Shown in pieces: positions 17,899-29,033 of a stretch of DNA of 64,000 nucleotides. Within the stretch, counting starts at the first letter, position 1. The number at the start of each line of letters is the position of its first letter. The translations under genes were made by a program, and so were the position numbers. Below the pieces are notes generated by a model, which worked only from the letters and a program-made list of their open reading frames with translations, had not been told where the DNA came from and ran no database searches. Origin of the DNA: Streptomyces zaomyceticus (GTDB lineage: Bacteria; Actinomycetota; Actinomycetes; Streptomycetales; Streptomycetaceae); NCBI RefSeq assembly GCF_014656215.1, contig NZ_BNBZ01000040.1, positions 1-64,000 of the forward strand. The letters are read 5' to 3'.

Positions 17899-18507
17899 TC
17901 AGTCGATCGCGAGGCCCTTCAGGCGCTTCGCGAAGGTGGTCAGGCGGGCCCCCTGGTAGCGGGCGGCGGCGAGGACGTTCTCCTCCGGGGCGCCGTTCGC
18001 GGCCGGGTGCGCGGTGCCGTACGGGTTGCCGCCGGCCGCGTAGACCGCCGGGTCGGTGAATCCGGGCGAGACGATGACCGAGCCCCAGTGGTGGAAGGTG
18101 TTGTAGAGCGCGAGCAGCGTCGACTCGTTGCCGCCGTGCAGGTTGTGCGCGCTGGTGAAGGCGGTCGCGGGCTTGTCCGCCATGACGCCCTGCTGCCAGA
18201 GGCCGCCCGTGGTGTCGATGTACTGCTTCAGCTGCGCGGACACGTTGCCGAAGCGGGTGGGGGAGCCGAGCGCGTACGCGTCCGCCCACTCCAGGTCCTC
18301 GAGGGTGGCGACCTCCACGTCGCCGGTGGCGTCCACGTGGGCGCGCCAGGCCGGGTTCGAGTCGATGGCGGCCGCGGGGGCGAGTTCGGGCACCCGGCGC
18401 AGACGCACCTCGGCACCCACCTTCTCGGCACCCTCGGCGACGGCCTGGGCGAGCTGGTGGACGGCACCGGTGGCCGAGTAGTAGATGACGGCGACCTTGA
18501 CGGACAT
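17899..18507 (-). CDS. wrbA: NAD(P)H:quinone oxidoreductase, WrbA family
   Basis: A 202-residue flavodoxin-fold protein. The FMN phosphate loop IYYSATGAVHQLAQAV is at residues 8-23, GSPTRFGN and the FTSAHNLHGGNE loop form the rest of the flavin site, and the C-terminal PYGTAHPA is typical of WrbA. It reduces quinones by two electrons, limiting semiquinone formation. GAGGAG precedes the ATG. A TetR gene lies divergently and shares a repeated operator-like sequence. Confidence 0.92.
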   Translation of the reverse strand: MSVKVAVIYYSATGAVHQLAQAVAEGAEKVGAEVRLRRVPELAPAAAIDSNPAWRAHVDATGDVEVATLEDLEWADAYALGSPTRFGNVSAQLKQYIDTTGGLWQQGVMADKPATAFTSAHNLHGGNESTLLALYNTFHHWGSVIVSPGFTDPAVYAAGGNPYGTAHPAANGAPEENVLAAARYQGARLTTFAKRLKGLAID

Positions 18508-18519
18508 GACGATCTCCTC

Positions 18520-18574
18520 AACCGGATTACTTTCCGCTTCAACGCTCCGAGGTTAAACGGATTCCTATCCGGTT
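18520..18574. promoter_or_regulatory. Two operator-like boxes between wrbA and a TetR gene
   Basis: Two related 20-base boxes are seen: AACCGGATTACTTTCCGCTT at 18520-18539 and AAACGGATTCCTATCCGGTT at 18555-18574. The second is a good inverted repeat of AA(A/C)CGGAT. They are 35 bases apart, close to wrbA, and suit binding of the divergent TetR protein. Confidence 0.65.
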
Positions 18575-18683
18575 GGCAAGGGCGGCGAGTATGCTCACAT
18601 GAGGGGCGACCGGAACGGGGAGACGGCACGCGGACAGGGAACAATGCGCGCATCAGAGCGCACCGGGAACAGGGAGTCGGCAG

Positions 18684-19322
18684 ATGAGCACGGAGAATCC
18701 GCAGGTCGGAGGCTCGGCGACGGCGCCGCTGCTCGGTCTGCTCCCCACCGTCGGCGCCCCCGCGCCCGAGCGTGCCGACGCCGCCCGCAACCGGCGCAAG
18801 ATCCTCGACGCGGCCGCCCGGATCGTCGCCGAGAAGGGCCCGGACGCCGTCACCATGAACCAGGTGGCGCACGCCAGCTGCATAGGCGTCGGCACCGTCT
18901 ACCGCCGCTTCGGCGACGTCGCACAGCTCCTGTGGGCACTCCTCGACGACCGGGAGCGCCAGTTCCAGGAGGCGTACATGAGCGGCCCGCCGCCGCTCGG
19001 ACCGGGCGCCCCCGCCGCCGAGCGGCTCGACGCCTTCCTCGACGCGCTCGTCGACCGGGTCGGCGAGCAGCGCGAGATCCTGCTCGCCGCGCACTCCGCG
19101 GCGCCCCGCGCCCGCTACCACGGCGGCGCGTACGGCGTGATGCACACGCACGTGGCCCTGCTCATCGGGCAGCTCAGGCCCGGAACCGACAGCACCCTCC
19201 TGGCGCATCTGCTGCTCGCGCCGTTCTCGCCGGACGTCATGCACCATCTGACGGTCGAGCAGGAGCTCTCGGCGGACCGCCTCAAGGCCGGCGTACGGGA
19301 GCTGCTCCGCCTGCGGGCCTGA
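18684..19322 (+). CDS. TetR family transcriptional regulator
   Basis: A 212-residue TetR protein with its helix-turn-helix at about residues 35-80 (ILDAAARIVAEKGPDAVTMNQVAHASCIGVGTVYRRFGDVAQLL). The middle (RLDAFLDALVDRVGEQREILLAAH) and C-terminus are typical of ligand domains of this group. It is divergent from wrbA, across two related inverted repeats, and probably represses wrbA; quinone or redox-active ligands are plausible effectors. A 15-base tandem array begins right at its stop codon. Confidence 0.87.
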   Translation: MSTENPQVGGSATAPLLGLLPTVGAPAPERADAARNRRKILDAAARIVAEKGPDAVTMNQVAHASCIGVGTVYRRFGDVAQLLWALLDDRERQFQEAYMSGPPPLGPGAPAAERLDAFLDALVDRVGEQREILLAAHSAAPRARYHGGAYGVMHTHVALLIGQLRPGTDSTLLAHLLLAPFSPDVMHHLTVEQELSADRLKAGVRELLRLRA

Positions 19323-19410
19323 AGCCTTTGGGCCGGAAGCCTCCGGGTCCGAAGCCGGCGGACCCGAAGCCGGCGGACCCGAAGCCGGCGGGCCGGAATC
19401 CGGATCCGGG
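19321..19410. repeat. Six tandem 15-bp repeats starting at a stop codon
   Basis: Units begin at 19321, 19336, 19351, 19366, 19381 and 19396, each 15 bases. The core is GAAGCCGGCGGACCC; two copies are identical and the outer ones diverge. The array starts at the stop of the preceding TetR gene. The period equals five codons, so a frameshift there would add a KPADP-type repeat tail. Confidence 0.85.
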
Positions 19411-19422
19411 AGACCGGCGGCC

Positions 19423-20205
19423 CTACTCGGCGCGCGCCCCCAGCGCCGCCAGCCCGTCCAGCACCCGTGCCAGGCCGAAGCGGTACGCGTGTGCCGCGTC
19501 GTAGAGACCGTTGTACGCGATCGCCGCCGCCTCACCCACCCGTGTGGCCAGCGGGAACCTCGACTCGTCCAACGCCCGGGCGAGCAGCGGCTCGTGCGCG
19601 TCCCACCACTCCCCGTCGGACATCGCGCTCTCGCGCTCCACGGCCCGCGCGTCCAGCTCCGCCCGCGCGCCGGACTGCACGAAGCCGAGGACGTACGTGA
19701 GCGCCGAGTCGCGGGCCACGTCGTCGAGGCCGAGCCCCTCGAAGGCCGCGAGCTCGTACTCGTACTTGTTCATCACCCCGGGCCCCAACGGGGCGCGTAC
19801 GATGCGGAGTTCGACCAGCCACGGGTGGCGCGGAAAAAGGGCGCGGTTCGCGTCGGCGATCGCCGTGACCCGGGTCCGCCAGGGCTCGTCGGGGCCGAAC
19901 GGCGGCCGGTCCATGCGCAGGAAGACGGCGTCCAGCATGAGGTCGAGGAGCTCGGCCTTGCCGGGGACGTAGGTGTAGAGCGTCATCGGGGTCACGCCGA
20001 GCTCCTGGGCGACCGCGCGCATGGTCAGCGCGTCCAGGCCGCCGCCGTCCGCGAGGGCGAGGGCGGCGTCGACGACCGCGTCGACGGTGAGGCCCTGACG
20101 GGGCCCGCGCCGCCCGGCGGGAGCGGCCGAGCCGTCGCGCCACAGGAGTTCCAGGGTGCGCGCGGGGTCACCGGCGCCGCTGCTGTTGCTCTCTTTCGCT
20201 GCCAC
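19423..20205 (-). CDS. TetR family regulator (TetR_C type)
   Basis: A 260-residue regulator. The helix-turn-helix is at about residues 40-85 (TVDAVVDAALALADGGGLDALTMRAVAQELGVTPMTLYTYVPGKAELL), and the long C-terminal domain has the layout of tetracycline-repressor C-terminal domains. It is divergent from the UvrA-like ABC ATPase gene, with a palindrome in between. It likely controls that gene in response to a DNA-binding drug or other toxin (inference). Confidence 0.88.
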   Translation of the reverse strand: MAAKESNSSGAGDPARTLELLWRDGSAAPAGRRGPRQGLTVDAVVDAALALADGGGLDALTMRAVAQELGVTPMTLYTYVPGKAELLDLMLDAVFLRMDRPPFGPDEPWRTRVTAIADANRALFPRHPWLVELRIVRAPLGPGVMNKYEYELAAFEGLGLDDVARDSALTYVLGFVQSGARAELDARAVERESAMSDGEWWDAHEPLLARALDESRFPLATRVGEAAAIAYNGLYDAAHAYRFGLARVLDGLAALGARAE

Positions 20206-20245
20206 CGTATCGCTCCGTTCTCGCAGGTCAGGGCCAATTCAGCTT

Positions 20246-20266
20246 ACTTTATACACTGTATAGAGT
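20246..20266. promoter_or_regulatory. Palindromic operator between TetR and UvrA-like genes
   Basis: Arms ACTTTATAC (20246-20254) and GTATAGAGT (20258-20266) match at eight of nine positions around a 3-base centre. The sequence is AT-rich compared with its surroundings, lies 40-60 bases from both divergent starts, and resembles the operators of TetR_C-type repressors. Confidence 0.75.
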
Positions 20267-20307
20267 AGCCTTTCCTGGAAGCAGGCCAACCATCGGAGGG
20301 CGCACGC

Positions 20308-22578
<2,271 letters not shown>

Positions 22579-22639
22579 GCCGCGGCAGTACACCGCAGGG
22601 CACCCCATGGGTGGACCGTGCGGGGGTACGAGGGTGAGA

Positions 22640-22745
22640 ACGGGCGCCCGCCCGTGGGCGGTGCGGGGGTACGGACGGGCGCCCGCCCGTGGGCGGTACG
22701 GGCGTGGGGAAGGGCGCCCGTTCCGTGGACGGCGGTGGACCGGAG
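22640..22745. repeat. Three degenerate 35-bp tandem repeats with GC hairpins
   Basis: Copies start near 22640, 22675 and 22710, each beginning with a form of ACGGGCGCCCG. The first two are nearly identical; the third is diverged. Each unit can fold through GGGCGCCC and CGCCCGTGGGCG. The array fills the gap between the UvrA-like gene and the next start. Confidence 0.78.
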
Positions 22746-22771
22746 GCGGGCGCCGGCCGCAGGATCGTGGC

Positions 22772-23332
22772 ATGACCACGTATCTGATCCTGCACGGCTA
22801 CCAGAACGACCGCCCGCCCGGCCACTGGCAGCACTGGCTCGCCGGGGAGCTGCGGGCACGCGGCCACGAGGTCCGCTACCCGCAGCTGCCCGAGCCGGAC
22901 GCGCCCGTGCTCGCGGACTGGCTCGCGGCCCTGGAGGAGCACGGGGAGCGCCCGGCCGGGGGCGAGTTCGTGGTCCTCGCGCACAGCCTGTCGGTGCTGC
23001 TCTGGCTGCGGGCAGGAGCCCGCAGGCCGGACGCCGACCGGGTCCTGCTCGTCGCCCCGCCCTCGCCGGGGGTGACCGCCTCGATCCCCGGGATCGCCGC
23101 CTTCGCCGACGGCCTCGACCTCACGGAGACCGGGCTGGAGGCACGCCTGGTGTACGGCGACGGGGACCCCTACTGCCCGGAGGGCGCCGACGTGCACTAC
23201 GGGCTCCCGCTCGGCCTCGACCTGGACCACGTACCGGACGGAAAGCACCTCAACCCCGATTCGGGGTACGGGGAATGGCCCGCGCTCCTGGACTGGTGCG
23301 AGAACCCGGGCGCGCGGGTGAAGGGTCGCTGA
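22772..23332 (+). CDS. RBBP9/YdeN family alpha/beta hydrolase
   Basis: A 186-residue serine hydrolase of the RBBP9/YdeN type. It begins TTYLILHGYQNDRPPGHWQHWL, the family's oxyanion segment. The nucleophile elbow is AHSLSVLL, with Ser near residue 72. VYGDGDPYCP supplies the Asp and DGKHLNPDSGYGEWP the His. The size and the late GxGxWP motif are those of the family. The substrate in Streptomyces is unknown. The proline iminopeptidase gene follows after about 40 bases. Confidence 0.87.
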   Translation: MTTYLILHGYQNDRPPGHWQHWLAGELRARGHEVRYPQLPEPDAPVLADWLAALEEHGERPAGGEFVVLAHSLSVLLWLRAGARRPDADRVLLVAPPSPGVTASIPGIAAFADGLDLTETGLEARLVYGDGDPYCPEGADVHYGLPLGLDLDHVPDGKHLNPDSGYGEWPALLDWCENPGARVKGR

Positions 23333-23373
23333 AGCCGGGCGGGACCCTCCGGACACCCCCTAGGCTCGACCGG

Positions 23374-24336
23374 ATGTATTCCGACAGCACCGCACCGTAC
23401 GACCAGGGCCTGCTCGACGTGGGCGACGGAAACCGCATCCACTGGGAGGTCTCCGGCAACCCGGAGGGCAGGCCCGCGCTCGTCGTCCACGGCGGGCCGG
23501 GCTCCGGCTCCTCCCCCCGCAGCCGGCGCTTCTTCGACCCGGAGGCGTACCGCCTGGTCCTCTTCGACCAGCGGGGCTGCGGCCGCTCCACCCCGCACGC
23601 GAGCGACCCGGCCGCCGACATGGGCGTGAACACCACCGCGCATCTGATCGCCGACATGGAGCGGCTGCGCGAGCACCTCGGGATCGACCGCTGGCTGCTG
23701 TACGGCGGCTCCTGGGGCTCCACCCTGATCCTGGCGTACGCGGAGACGTATCCCGAGCGGGTGACGGAGATCGTGATCGCGGCCGTCACGACCACCCGCC
23801 GTTCCGAGACGGCCTGGCTGTACGAGGGCGTCGGCCGTTTCTTCCCGGAGGCCCACGAACGCTTCCGGGCGGGGGCCGGGGGCGCGGAGGACCTGGTGGG
23901 GGCCTACGCGGCCCGGATGAACCACCCCGATCCCGCCGTGCGGGAGCGGGCCGCCGCGGACTGGTGCGCCTGGGAGGACGCCGTCCTCTCGACGGAGGGC
24001 AAGGGCACCCCTTACACCGACCGGGTCGACGACGTCCGGCTCGGCTTCGTCCGGATCTGCTCGCACTACTTCGCCCACGGCGCCTGGCTGGAGGAGGGCG
24101 CCCTGATCCGCGACGCCCATCGGCTCGCCGGCATCCCCGGGGTCCTGATCCACGGCCGGCTGGACATGGGCGGGCCGCTCGACACCGCCTGGGAGCTGGC
24201 CCGCGCCTGGCCCGACGCCGAGCTGCACGTGGTCGGGAACGCCGGCCACCTGGGCGGCGACGAGACCGCGCGGCTGATCCTCACCGCCCTCGACGGCTTC
24301 GCGACGCGGGTCCCCCCTGCTCGGGCGCAGCCCTGA
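23374..24336 (+). CDS. pip: Proline iminopeptidase (alpha/beta hydrolase, S33)
   Basis: A 320-residue S33 peptidase that releases N-terminal proline from peptides. Signatures are VVHGGPGSGSSP near the N-terminus, LVLFDQRGCGRSTPHA, the nucleophile motif GGSWGSTLIL (Ser near residue 114), IHGRLDMGGPLDTAWEL with the catalytic Asp, and GNAGHLGGDE with His. These are diagnostic of the pip family. It is cytoplasmic, as no signal peptide is seen. A 43-base direct repeat lies directly after the stop. Confidence 0.92.
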   Translation: MYSDSTAPYDQGLLDVGDGNRIHWEVSGNPEGRPALVVHGGPGSGSSPRSRRFFDPEAYRLVLFDQRGCGRSTPHASDPAADMGVNTTAHLIADMERLREHLGIDRWLLYGGSWGSTLILAYAETYPERVTEIVIAAVTTTRRSETAWLYEGVGRFFPEAHERFRAGAGGAEDLVGAYAARMNHPDPAVRERAAADWCAWEDAVLSTEGKGTPYTDRVDDVRLGFVRICSHYFAHGAWLEEGALIRDAHRLAGIPGVLIHGRLDMGGPLDTAWELARAWPDAELHVVGNAGHLGGDETARLILTALDGFATRVPPARAQP

Positions 24337-24346
24337 GCTCGCGGGA

Positions 24347-24431
24347 GGGTGAATCCACCGGGCGTCCCGCCCGCACGGGCGGGACGATCGGGTGAATCCA
24401 CCGGGCGAGCCGCCCGCACGGGCGGCATGAT
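24347..24431. repeat. Two direct 43-bp repeats, each with an internal hairpin
   Basis: Two copies start at 24347 and 24390 with GGGTGAATCCACCGGGCG. Each then carries a CCGCCCGCACGGGCGG-type hairpin and ends in GATC. The repeat occupies the space between the iminopeptidase stop and the next start. The hairpins could act as terminators. Confidence 0.8.
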
Positions 24432-24437
24432 CGAAGG

Positions 24438-25100
24438 ATGAGTCCCGCGTCCCAGAGCCCCGCGTCCGCCGAGCCCCCGGAGATCCGTCTGGCCCAGCAG
24501 CCGGACGCCGACGCGCTGCTCGGCCGGTCCCCGCTGGCCGCGCTCGTCGGCATGCTCCTCGACCAGCAGGTTCCGATGGAGTGGGCGTTCTCCGGGCCGT
24601 ACACCATCGCCTCACGGCTCGGCGCGGACGATCTCGACGCACACGAGATCGCCGCCCGCGACCCGGAGGAGTTCGCCGCGCTGCTCTCCGAGAAACCCGC
24701 CGTGCACCGCTACCCGGGGTCGATGGCACAGCGTGTGCAGCAGCTGTGCTCTTTCCTCGTCGAGGAGTACGGGGGCGACGCCGAGGCCGTCTGGGCGGAC
24801 GCGGCGAGCGGGAAGGAGCTGCTCGCGCGGCTCCAGGCGCTGCCCGGCTTCGGCAAGCAGAAGGCGCAGATCTTCCTCGCGCTGCTCGGCAAGCAGTACG
24901 GGGTGCGGCCCCCGGGCTGGCGGGAGGCGGCGGGCGCGTACGGCGAGCAGGGCTCGTACCGCTCGGCCGCCGACATCACGGGGCCGGAGTCGCTGGCGAA
25001 GGTACGGGCCCACAAGCAGGAGATGAAGGCGGCGGCGAAAGCGGCGAAAGCGGCTAATGACTCTAAAGGCTCCAAAGAACCCAAAAGCGCGGGGAATTGA
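24438..25100 (+). CDS. HhH-GPD superfamily base-excision DNA repair protein
   Basis: A 220-residue protein of the helix-hairpin-helix/GPD DNA glycosylase fold. LVGMLLDQQVPMEWAFSGPYTIASRLG marks the first helices and ALPGFGKQKAQIFLALLGKQYGVRPPGW the helix-hairpin-helix that grips DNA. The C-terminal 40 residues are a Lys/Ala-rich tail. Such Streptomyces proteins are annotated as base-excision repair enzymes; which base is removed is unknown. The ATG is at 24438. Confidence 0.85.
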   Translation: MSPASQSPASAEPPEIRLAQQPDADALLGRSPLAALVGMLLDQQVPMEWAFSGPYTIASRLGADDLDAHEIAARDPEEFAALLSEKPAVHRYPGSMAQRVQQLCSFLVEEYGGDAEAVWADAASGKELLARLQALPGFGKQKAQIFLALLGKQYGVRPPGWREAAGAYGEQGSYRSAADITGPESLAKVRAHKQEMKAAAKAAKAANDSKGSKEPKSAGN

Positions 25101-25215
25101 GAATTCCAGATTTCAATCCTGCTCAATGTGACAGGAATTGTGGAGAAGTGGTTCACAGAACGCCCTGCAGATCGCTAACTTCCCCTCAACCTCGTCCGTA
25201 ACGGGAAGGACTTCT

Positions 25216-26769
25216 GTGAACGCCACCCAGCGTCGAGCCGCGGCCATTCTGGCCGTCGCCGCCCTCGCCACCCCGCTGGTCCTTGCCTCCCCCGCCACCG
25301 CGGTGAAGGACCCCACGGCCGCACCCGCCCGCGATGCCGCCCGACTGGCGAAGAAGCTGGTTCGCGAAACCACTGGCCAGGACGCCTACAAGCACCTGCA
25401 GAAGTTCCAGGCGATAGCCGACTCGGCCGGCGGCCACCGCGCGGCCGGCACGCTCGGACACGACGCCTCGGCCGCGTACGTCTACACGCAGCTCAAGAAG
25501 GCCGGCTACAACGTCTCCTACGAGCAGTTCGACTTCCTCTACACCGAGACGCTCGCCGAGAAGGTCTCCGTCGTCTCGCCCGCGCCCCGCGCCCTCGACG
25601 TCAAGGCGATGACGTACACCAAGTCCACCCCGGTCGGCGGCATCAAGGCCGACCTGGCCGCCGTGCCCGTCGACGCCGACGGCACCACCGGCTGCGAGCC
25701 GGGCGACTACGCCTCGGGCACCTTCACCGGAAAGATCGCGCTCATCAAGCGCGGTGGCTGCTCCTTCGCGATCAAGCAGCAGCAGGCCGCCGCGGCCGGC
25801 GCCGCCGGCGCGCTCGTCTACAACAACGTCGCGGGCGTCCTGTCCGGCACGCTCGGCGACCCCGCCGCGGGCAAGATCCCGACCGGTGGCCTCACCCAGG
25901 CCGAGGGCGAGCAGCTCGCCGCCGACCTCGCCAAGGGCGCGGTGAACCTCTCCTTCGAGATCCGCCAGCTCCAGGAGAAGCGCGTCACCAACAACGTCAT
26001 CGCGGAGACCAAGGGCGGCAACGCCGCCAACACCGTGATGCTCGGCTCGCACCTCGACTCCGTCACCGCCGGCCCCGGCATCAACGACAACGGCTCCGGC
26101 TCCGCGGGTCTCCTCCAGACCGCCCTGGAACTCGCCAAGTCGAAGGACAAGGTCCGCAACAAGGTCCGCTTCGCCTGGTGGTCCGCGGAGGAGAACGGCC
26201 TCCTCGGCTCCGAGCACTACGTCGACAACCTGACGGAGCTCGACAAGAGCGAGATCAAGCTCTACCTCAACTTCGACATGATCGCCTCGCCGAACTACGG
26301 CCTGTTCGTCTACGACGGCGACAACTCGGACAACGTCGGCGAGGGCGCCGGTCCCACGGGCTCCGCCCAGCTGGAGCGCGACATCACCGACTTCATGGAC
26401 AAGCGCGGGCTCCCGCACGAGGGCACCGACTTCTCCGGCCGCTCCGACTACGGTCCGTTCATCGCGGTCGGCATCCCCTCCGGCGGCACCTTCACCGGCG
26501 CCGAGGGCATCAAGACCGCCGCCCAGGCCGCCAAGTTCGGCGGTACGGCGGGCGTCGCGTACGACGTGAACTACCACGCCAAGGGCGACGACCTGAAGAA
26601 CGTCAACATGAAGGCCTTCGACGCCAACATCAAGGTCATCGCCAACTCCGTGGGCACCTACGCCCACGACATCTCGTCCCTGCGCAAGCCGGTCGACTCC
26701 GTGCCGACCACGGGCGGCGAGAGCAGCGGCGGCGGTCTGCACAACGACCACGACGAGGTCGGCGAGTAG
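25216..26769 (+). CDS. Secreted M28 family aminopeptidase with PA domain
   Basis: About 517 residues. A Sec signal of roughly 30 residues ends near SPATA-V. A PA domain follows (about 130-255, with ALIKRGGCSFAIKQQQAAAAGA), then the M28 catalytic domain. Dizinc ligands are visible in GSHLDSVTAGPGINDNGSG (His, Asp), WWSAEENGLLGSEHYV (Glu-Glu), NFDMIAS (Asp) and VNYHAKGDDL (His). It resembles secreted Streptomyces aminopeptidases such as the S. griseus enzyme, but the PA domain makes it longer. The GTG start at 25216 follows GGGAAGGA. Confidence 0.92.
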   Translation: MNATQRRAAAILAVAALATPLVLASPATAVKDPTAAPARDAARLAKKLVRETTGQDAYKHLQKFQAIADSAGGHRAAGTLGHDASAAYVYTQLKKAGYNVSYEQFDFLYTETLAEKVSVVSPAPRALDVKAMTYTKSTPVGGIKADLAAVPVDADGTTGCEPGDYASGTFTGKIALIKRGGCSFAIKQQQAAAAGAAGALVYNNVAGVLSGTLGDPAAGKIPTGGLTQAEGEQLAADLAKGAVNLSFEIRQLQEKRVTNNVIAETKGGNAANTVMLGSHLDSVTAGPGINDNGSGSAGLLQTALELAKSKDKVRNKVRFAWWSAEENGLLGSEHYVDNLTELDKSEIKLYLNFDMIASPNYGLFVYDGDNSDNVGEGAGPTGSAQLERDITDFMDKRGLPHEGTDFSGRSDYGPFIAVGIPSGGTFTGAEGIKTAAQAAKFGGTAGVAYDVNYHAKGDDLKNVNMKAFDANIKVIANSVGTYAHDISSLRKPVDSVPTTGGESSGGGLHNDHDEVGE

Positions 26770-26785
26770 TCGGTCCGGTAGCTCC

Positions 26786-26811
26786 GGGTCCCGCCACCGC
26801 CGGCGGGACCC
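26786..26811. terminator. Bidirectional hairpin between convergent genes
   Basis: Arms GGGTCCCGCC (26786-26795) and GGCGGGACCC (26802-26811) enclose a 6-base loop. It lies between the aminopeptidase stop and the convergent HerA-like gene's stop. Related GCGGGACCGCCACC-type repeats continue to about 26848. Confidence 0.65.
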
Positions 26812-26847
26812 CCGCCACCTGCGGGACCGCCACCACCCGCGGGACCG

Positions 26848-28521
26848 CTACCGCCCGCGGCGGGCGGTGCCGAAGATCGAGCGGCTGATCTCCCGGCCCA
26901 GCTGGGTGCCGATCGAGCGCGCCAGGGACTTGAAGATCCCACTGCCCACCACCTGTTCGGTGAGGGAGGGCTCCGGCTTCGGAGCCCTCCCTCCACCCTG
27001 CTTCTGCGCCTTCTCCGCCTCCTTGGCGGCCGCCGCCCGGAGCGCCTCCGCCTCCGCGGCCTGCTGCTCGGCCGTCAGCTTCTCGTACGCCGACTCGCGG
27101 TCCACCGCCTCCGCGTACCGCCCGTACAGCGGCGAGCCCTTCACCGCCGCCTCCAGGGCCACCGCGTCGATCGGTCCCATCAGCGACTCCGGGGCCCGCA
27201 ACCGGGTCGCCGCCACCGGGGTCGGGGCGCCCCGCTCGCTCAGTACGGTGATCACCGCCTCGCCCGTACCCAGCCCGGTGAGCACCTCCTCCAGGTCGTA
27301 CGGCGAGTTCGGGAAGGTCCGCACCGTCGCCTTGAGCGCCTTCGCGTCGTCCGGTGTGAAGGCGCGCAGCGCGTGCTGCACCCGGTTGCCGAGCTGCGCC
27401 AGCACGTCCGAGGGCACGTCCTTCGGCGTCTGCGTCACGAAGAACACGCCGATCCCCTTCGAGCGGATCAGCCGCACCGTCTGGGTGATCGACGCCAGGA
27501 ACGCCTTCGACGCCCCGTTGAAGAGCAGATGCGCCTCGTCGAAGAAGAAGACCAGCTTCGGCTTCTCCAGGTCGCCGACCTCCGGCAGGTCGTTGAAGAG
27601 GTCCGCCAGCATCCACATCAGGAAGGTCGAGAAGAGCTGCGGCTTGTCCTGAACGGCCGGCAGTTCCAGGACGGAGACGATCCCGCGCCCGTCCGCCGCC
27701 GTCCGCAGGAACTCCGCCGTGTCGAACTCCGGTTCGCCGAAGAACTCTCCCGCGCCCTGCTGCTCGAAGGCCGTGATCGACCGCAGGATCACCCCCGCCG
27801 TCACCGTCGAGAGCCCGCCGATCCCCTTGAGCTCGGCCTTCCCGGTGTCCGAGACCAGGAACGCCACCACCGCCCGGAGGTCCTTGAGGTCCACCAGTTC
27901 CAGGCCCTTGGAGTCGGCGTAGTGGAAGATCAGGCCGAGCGACTGCTCCTGCGTCTGGTTGAGCTGGAGCACCTTCGACAGCAGCACGGGGCCGAAGCTG
28001 GTCACCGTGGCGCGCACCGGGATGCCGGGGCCGGTCCCGCCGAGCCCGTAGAACTCGCAGGGGAAACCCGTCGCCCGCCACTCCTGGCCGACCTGGGCGG
28101 CCCGCTCCCGGACCCTCTCGCCGTCCTCGCCGGGGGCGGAGACGCCGGAGACGTCACCCTTGATGTCGGCGAGGAAGACGGGCACGCCGTTGGCCGAGAG
28201 CTGCTCGGCGATCAGCTGGAGCGTCTTCGTCTTGCCGGTGCCGGTCGCGCCGGCGACCAGCCCGTGGCGGTTGAGGACGGGCAGCGGGATGCGGACCGGC
28301 GCGTCCGGGTGACATCCGCCGTCCCAGAGCAGAGCCCCCAGATCGAGTGCCGCGCCCTCGAAGGCGTACCCGGCGGCGATCTCGGCGGCGGGGCCGACGA
28401 GATCGGCGGCCGGCGCGGCCGGCGCGGCGGCGGGGGCCTCCCCGACGGCCCCCGGCGCCTGGGCCGTCGGGGCCTCCTGGGCTCCTCCGGCAGCGACCGG
28501 CGGCTGCTCGCTCGCGCTCAT
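26848..28521 (-). CDS. HerA-like ATPase, DUF853 family
   Basis: A 557-residue P-loop ATPase of the DUF853/HerA-like group. A 50-residue Ala/Pro-rich N-terminus precedes the core. Walker A is GATGTGKTKT at residues 91-100, Walker B is KLVFFFDEAHLLFNGA, and the sensor region TQTPKDVPSDVLAQLGNRVQHALRAFTP follows. The C-terminal region is rich in Ala/Glu/Lys (coiled-coil-like), then a small basic end. Relatives are hexameric DNA translocases; the role of DUF853 members is unknown. The divergent neighbour is the VapB-type gene. Confidence 0.88.
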   Translation of the reverse strand: MSASEQPPVAAGGAQEAPTAQAPGAVGEAPAAAPAAPAADLVGPAAEIAAGYAFEGAALDLGALLWDGGCHPDAPVRIPLPVLNRHGLVAGATGTGKTKTLQLIAEQLSANGVPVFLADIKGDVSGVSAPGEDGERVRERAAQVGQEWRATGFPCEFYGLGGTGPGIPVRATVTSFGPVLLSKVLQLNQTQEQSLGLIFHYADSKGLELVDLKDLRAVVAFLVSDTGKAELKGIGGLSTVTAGVILRSITAFEQQGAGEFFGEPEFDTAEFLRTAADGRGIVSVLELPAVQDKPQLFSTFLMWMLADLFNDLPEVGDLEKPKLVFFFDEAHLLFNGASKAFLASITQTVRLIRSKGIGVFFVTQTPKDVPSDVLAQLGNRVQHALRAFTPDDAKALKATVRTFPNSPYDLEEVLTGLGTGEAVITVLSERGAPTPVAATRLRAPESLMGPIDAVALEAAVKGSPLYGRYAEAVDRESAYEKLTAEQQAAEAEALRAAAAKEAEKAQKQGGGRAPKPEPSLTEQVVGSGIFKSLARSIGTQLGREISRSIFGTARRGR

Positions 28522-28618
28522 CTCGGCACCCCGATTCCGGTTATGTCACGGTTTGCACCAGCATCGCACTGCCCGTGCATGGCTGCGCCGGGAGCCGCTC
28601 GCCCGGTAGGCTTTCCGT

Positions 28619-28915
28619 GTGATCTTCAAGCGCATCGGAAACGGAAAGCCGTATCCCGACCACGGCCGGGAAAGCACCCGGCAGTGGGCGGACGTCGCCC
28701 CGCGCCCGGTCCGCCTCGATCAGCTGGTCACCACCAAGGGCCAGCTGGACCTGGAGACGCTGCTCGCCGAGGACTCCACGTTCTACGGCGACCTCTTCGC
28801 GCATGTCGTGAAGTGGCAGGGCGATCTCTACCTCGAGGACGGACTGCACCGCGCCGTCCGCGCGGCACTCCAGCAGCGCCAGGTGCTGCACGCCCGCGTC
28901 CTGGAAATGGACTGA
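28619..28915 (+). CDS. Small conserved actinobacterial protein (VapB-like by convention)
   Basis: A 98-residue protein, MIFKRIGNGKPYPDHGRESTRQW..., strongly conserved in Streptomyces as I recall, where pipelines often name it type II toxin-antitoxin VapB family. The middle segment FAHVVKWQGDLYLEDGLHRAVRAALQQRQVLHARVL is the conserved core. No PIN-domain VapC toxin is adjacent, so a toxin-antitoxin role is doubtful. It starts at a GTG at 28619 with no clear ribosome site, perhaps leaderless. Confidence 0.8.
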   Translation: MIFKRIGNGKPYPDHGRESTRQWADVAPRPVRLDQLVTTKGQLDLETLLAEDSTFYGDLFAHVVKWQGDLYLEDGLHRAVRAALQQRQVLHARVLEMD

Positions 28916-29033
28916 GACGGCGCCCGACCGGGCCCGTTCCCGCTGACCCTTTCGGGGTCAGTTCGCCCCCATCCGGACGCGATCACATGATCATCAAGTA
29001 GGCATCGCCGACGGGCGGCATTACGCTGCGTTC

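Noticed and set aside
28619..28915. VapBC toxin-antitoxin system
   Set aside because: The name VapB-like is used by pipelines for this protein, but there is no adjacent PIN-domain toxin gene, so no system can be claimed.
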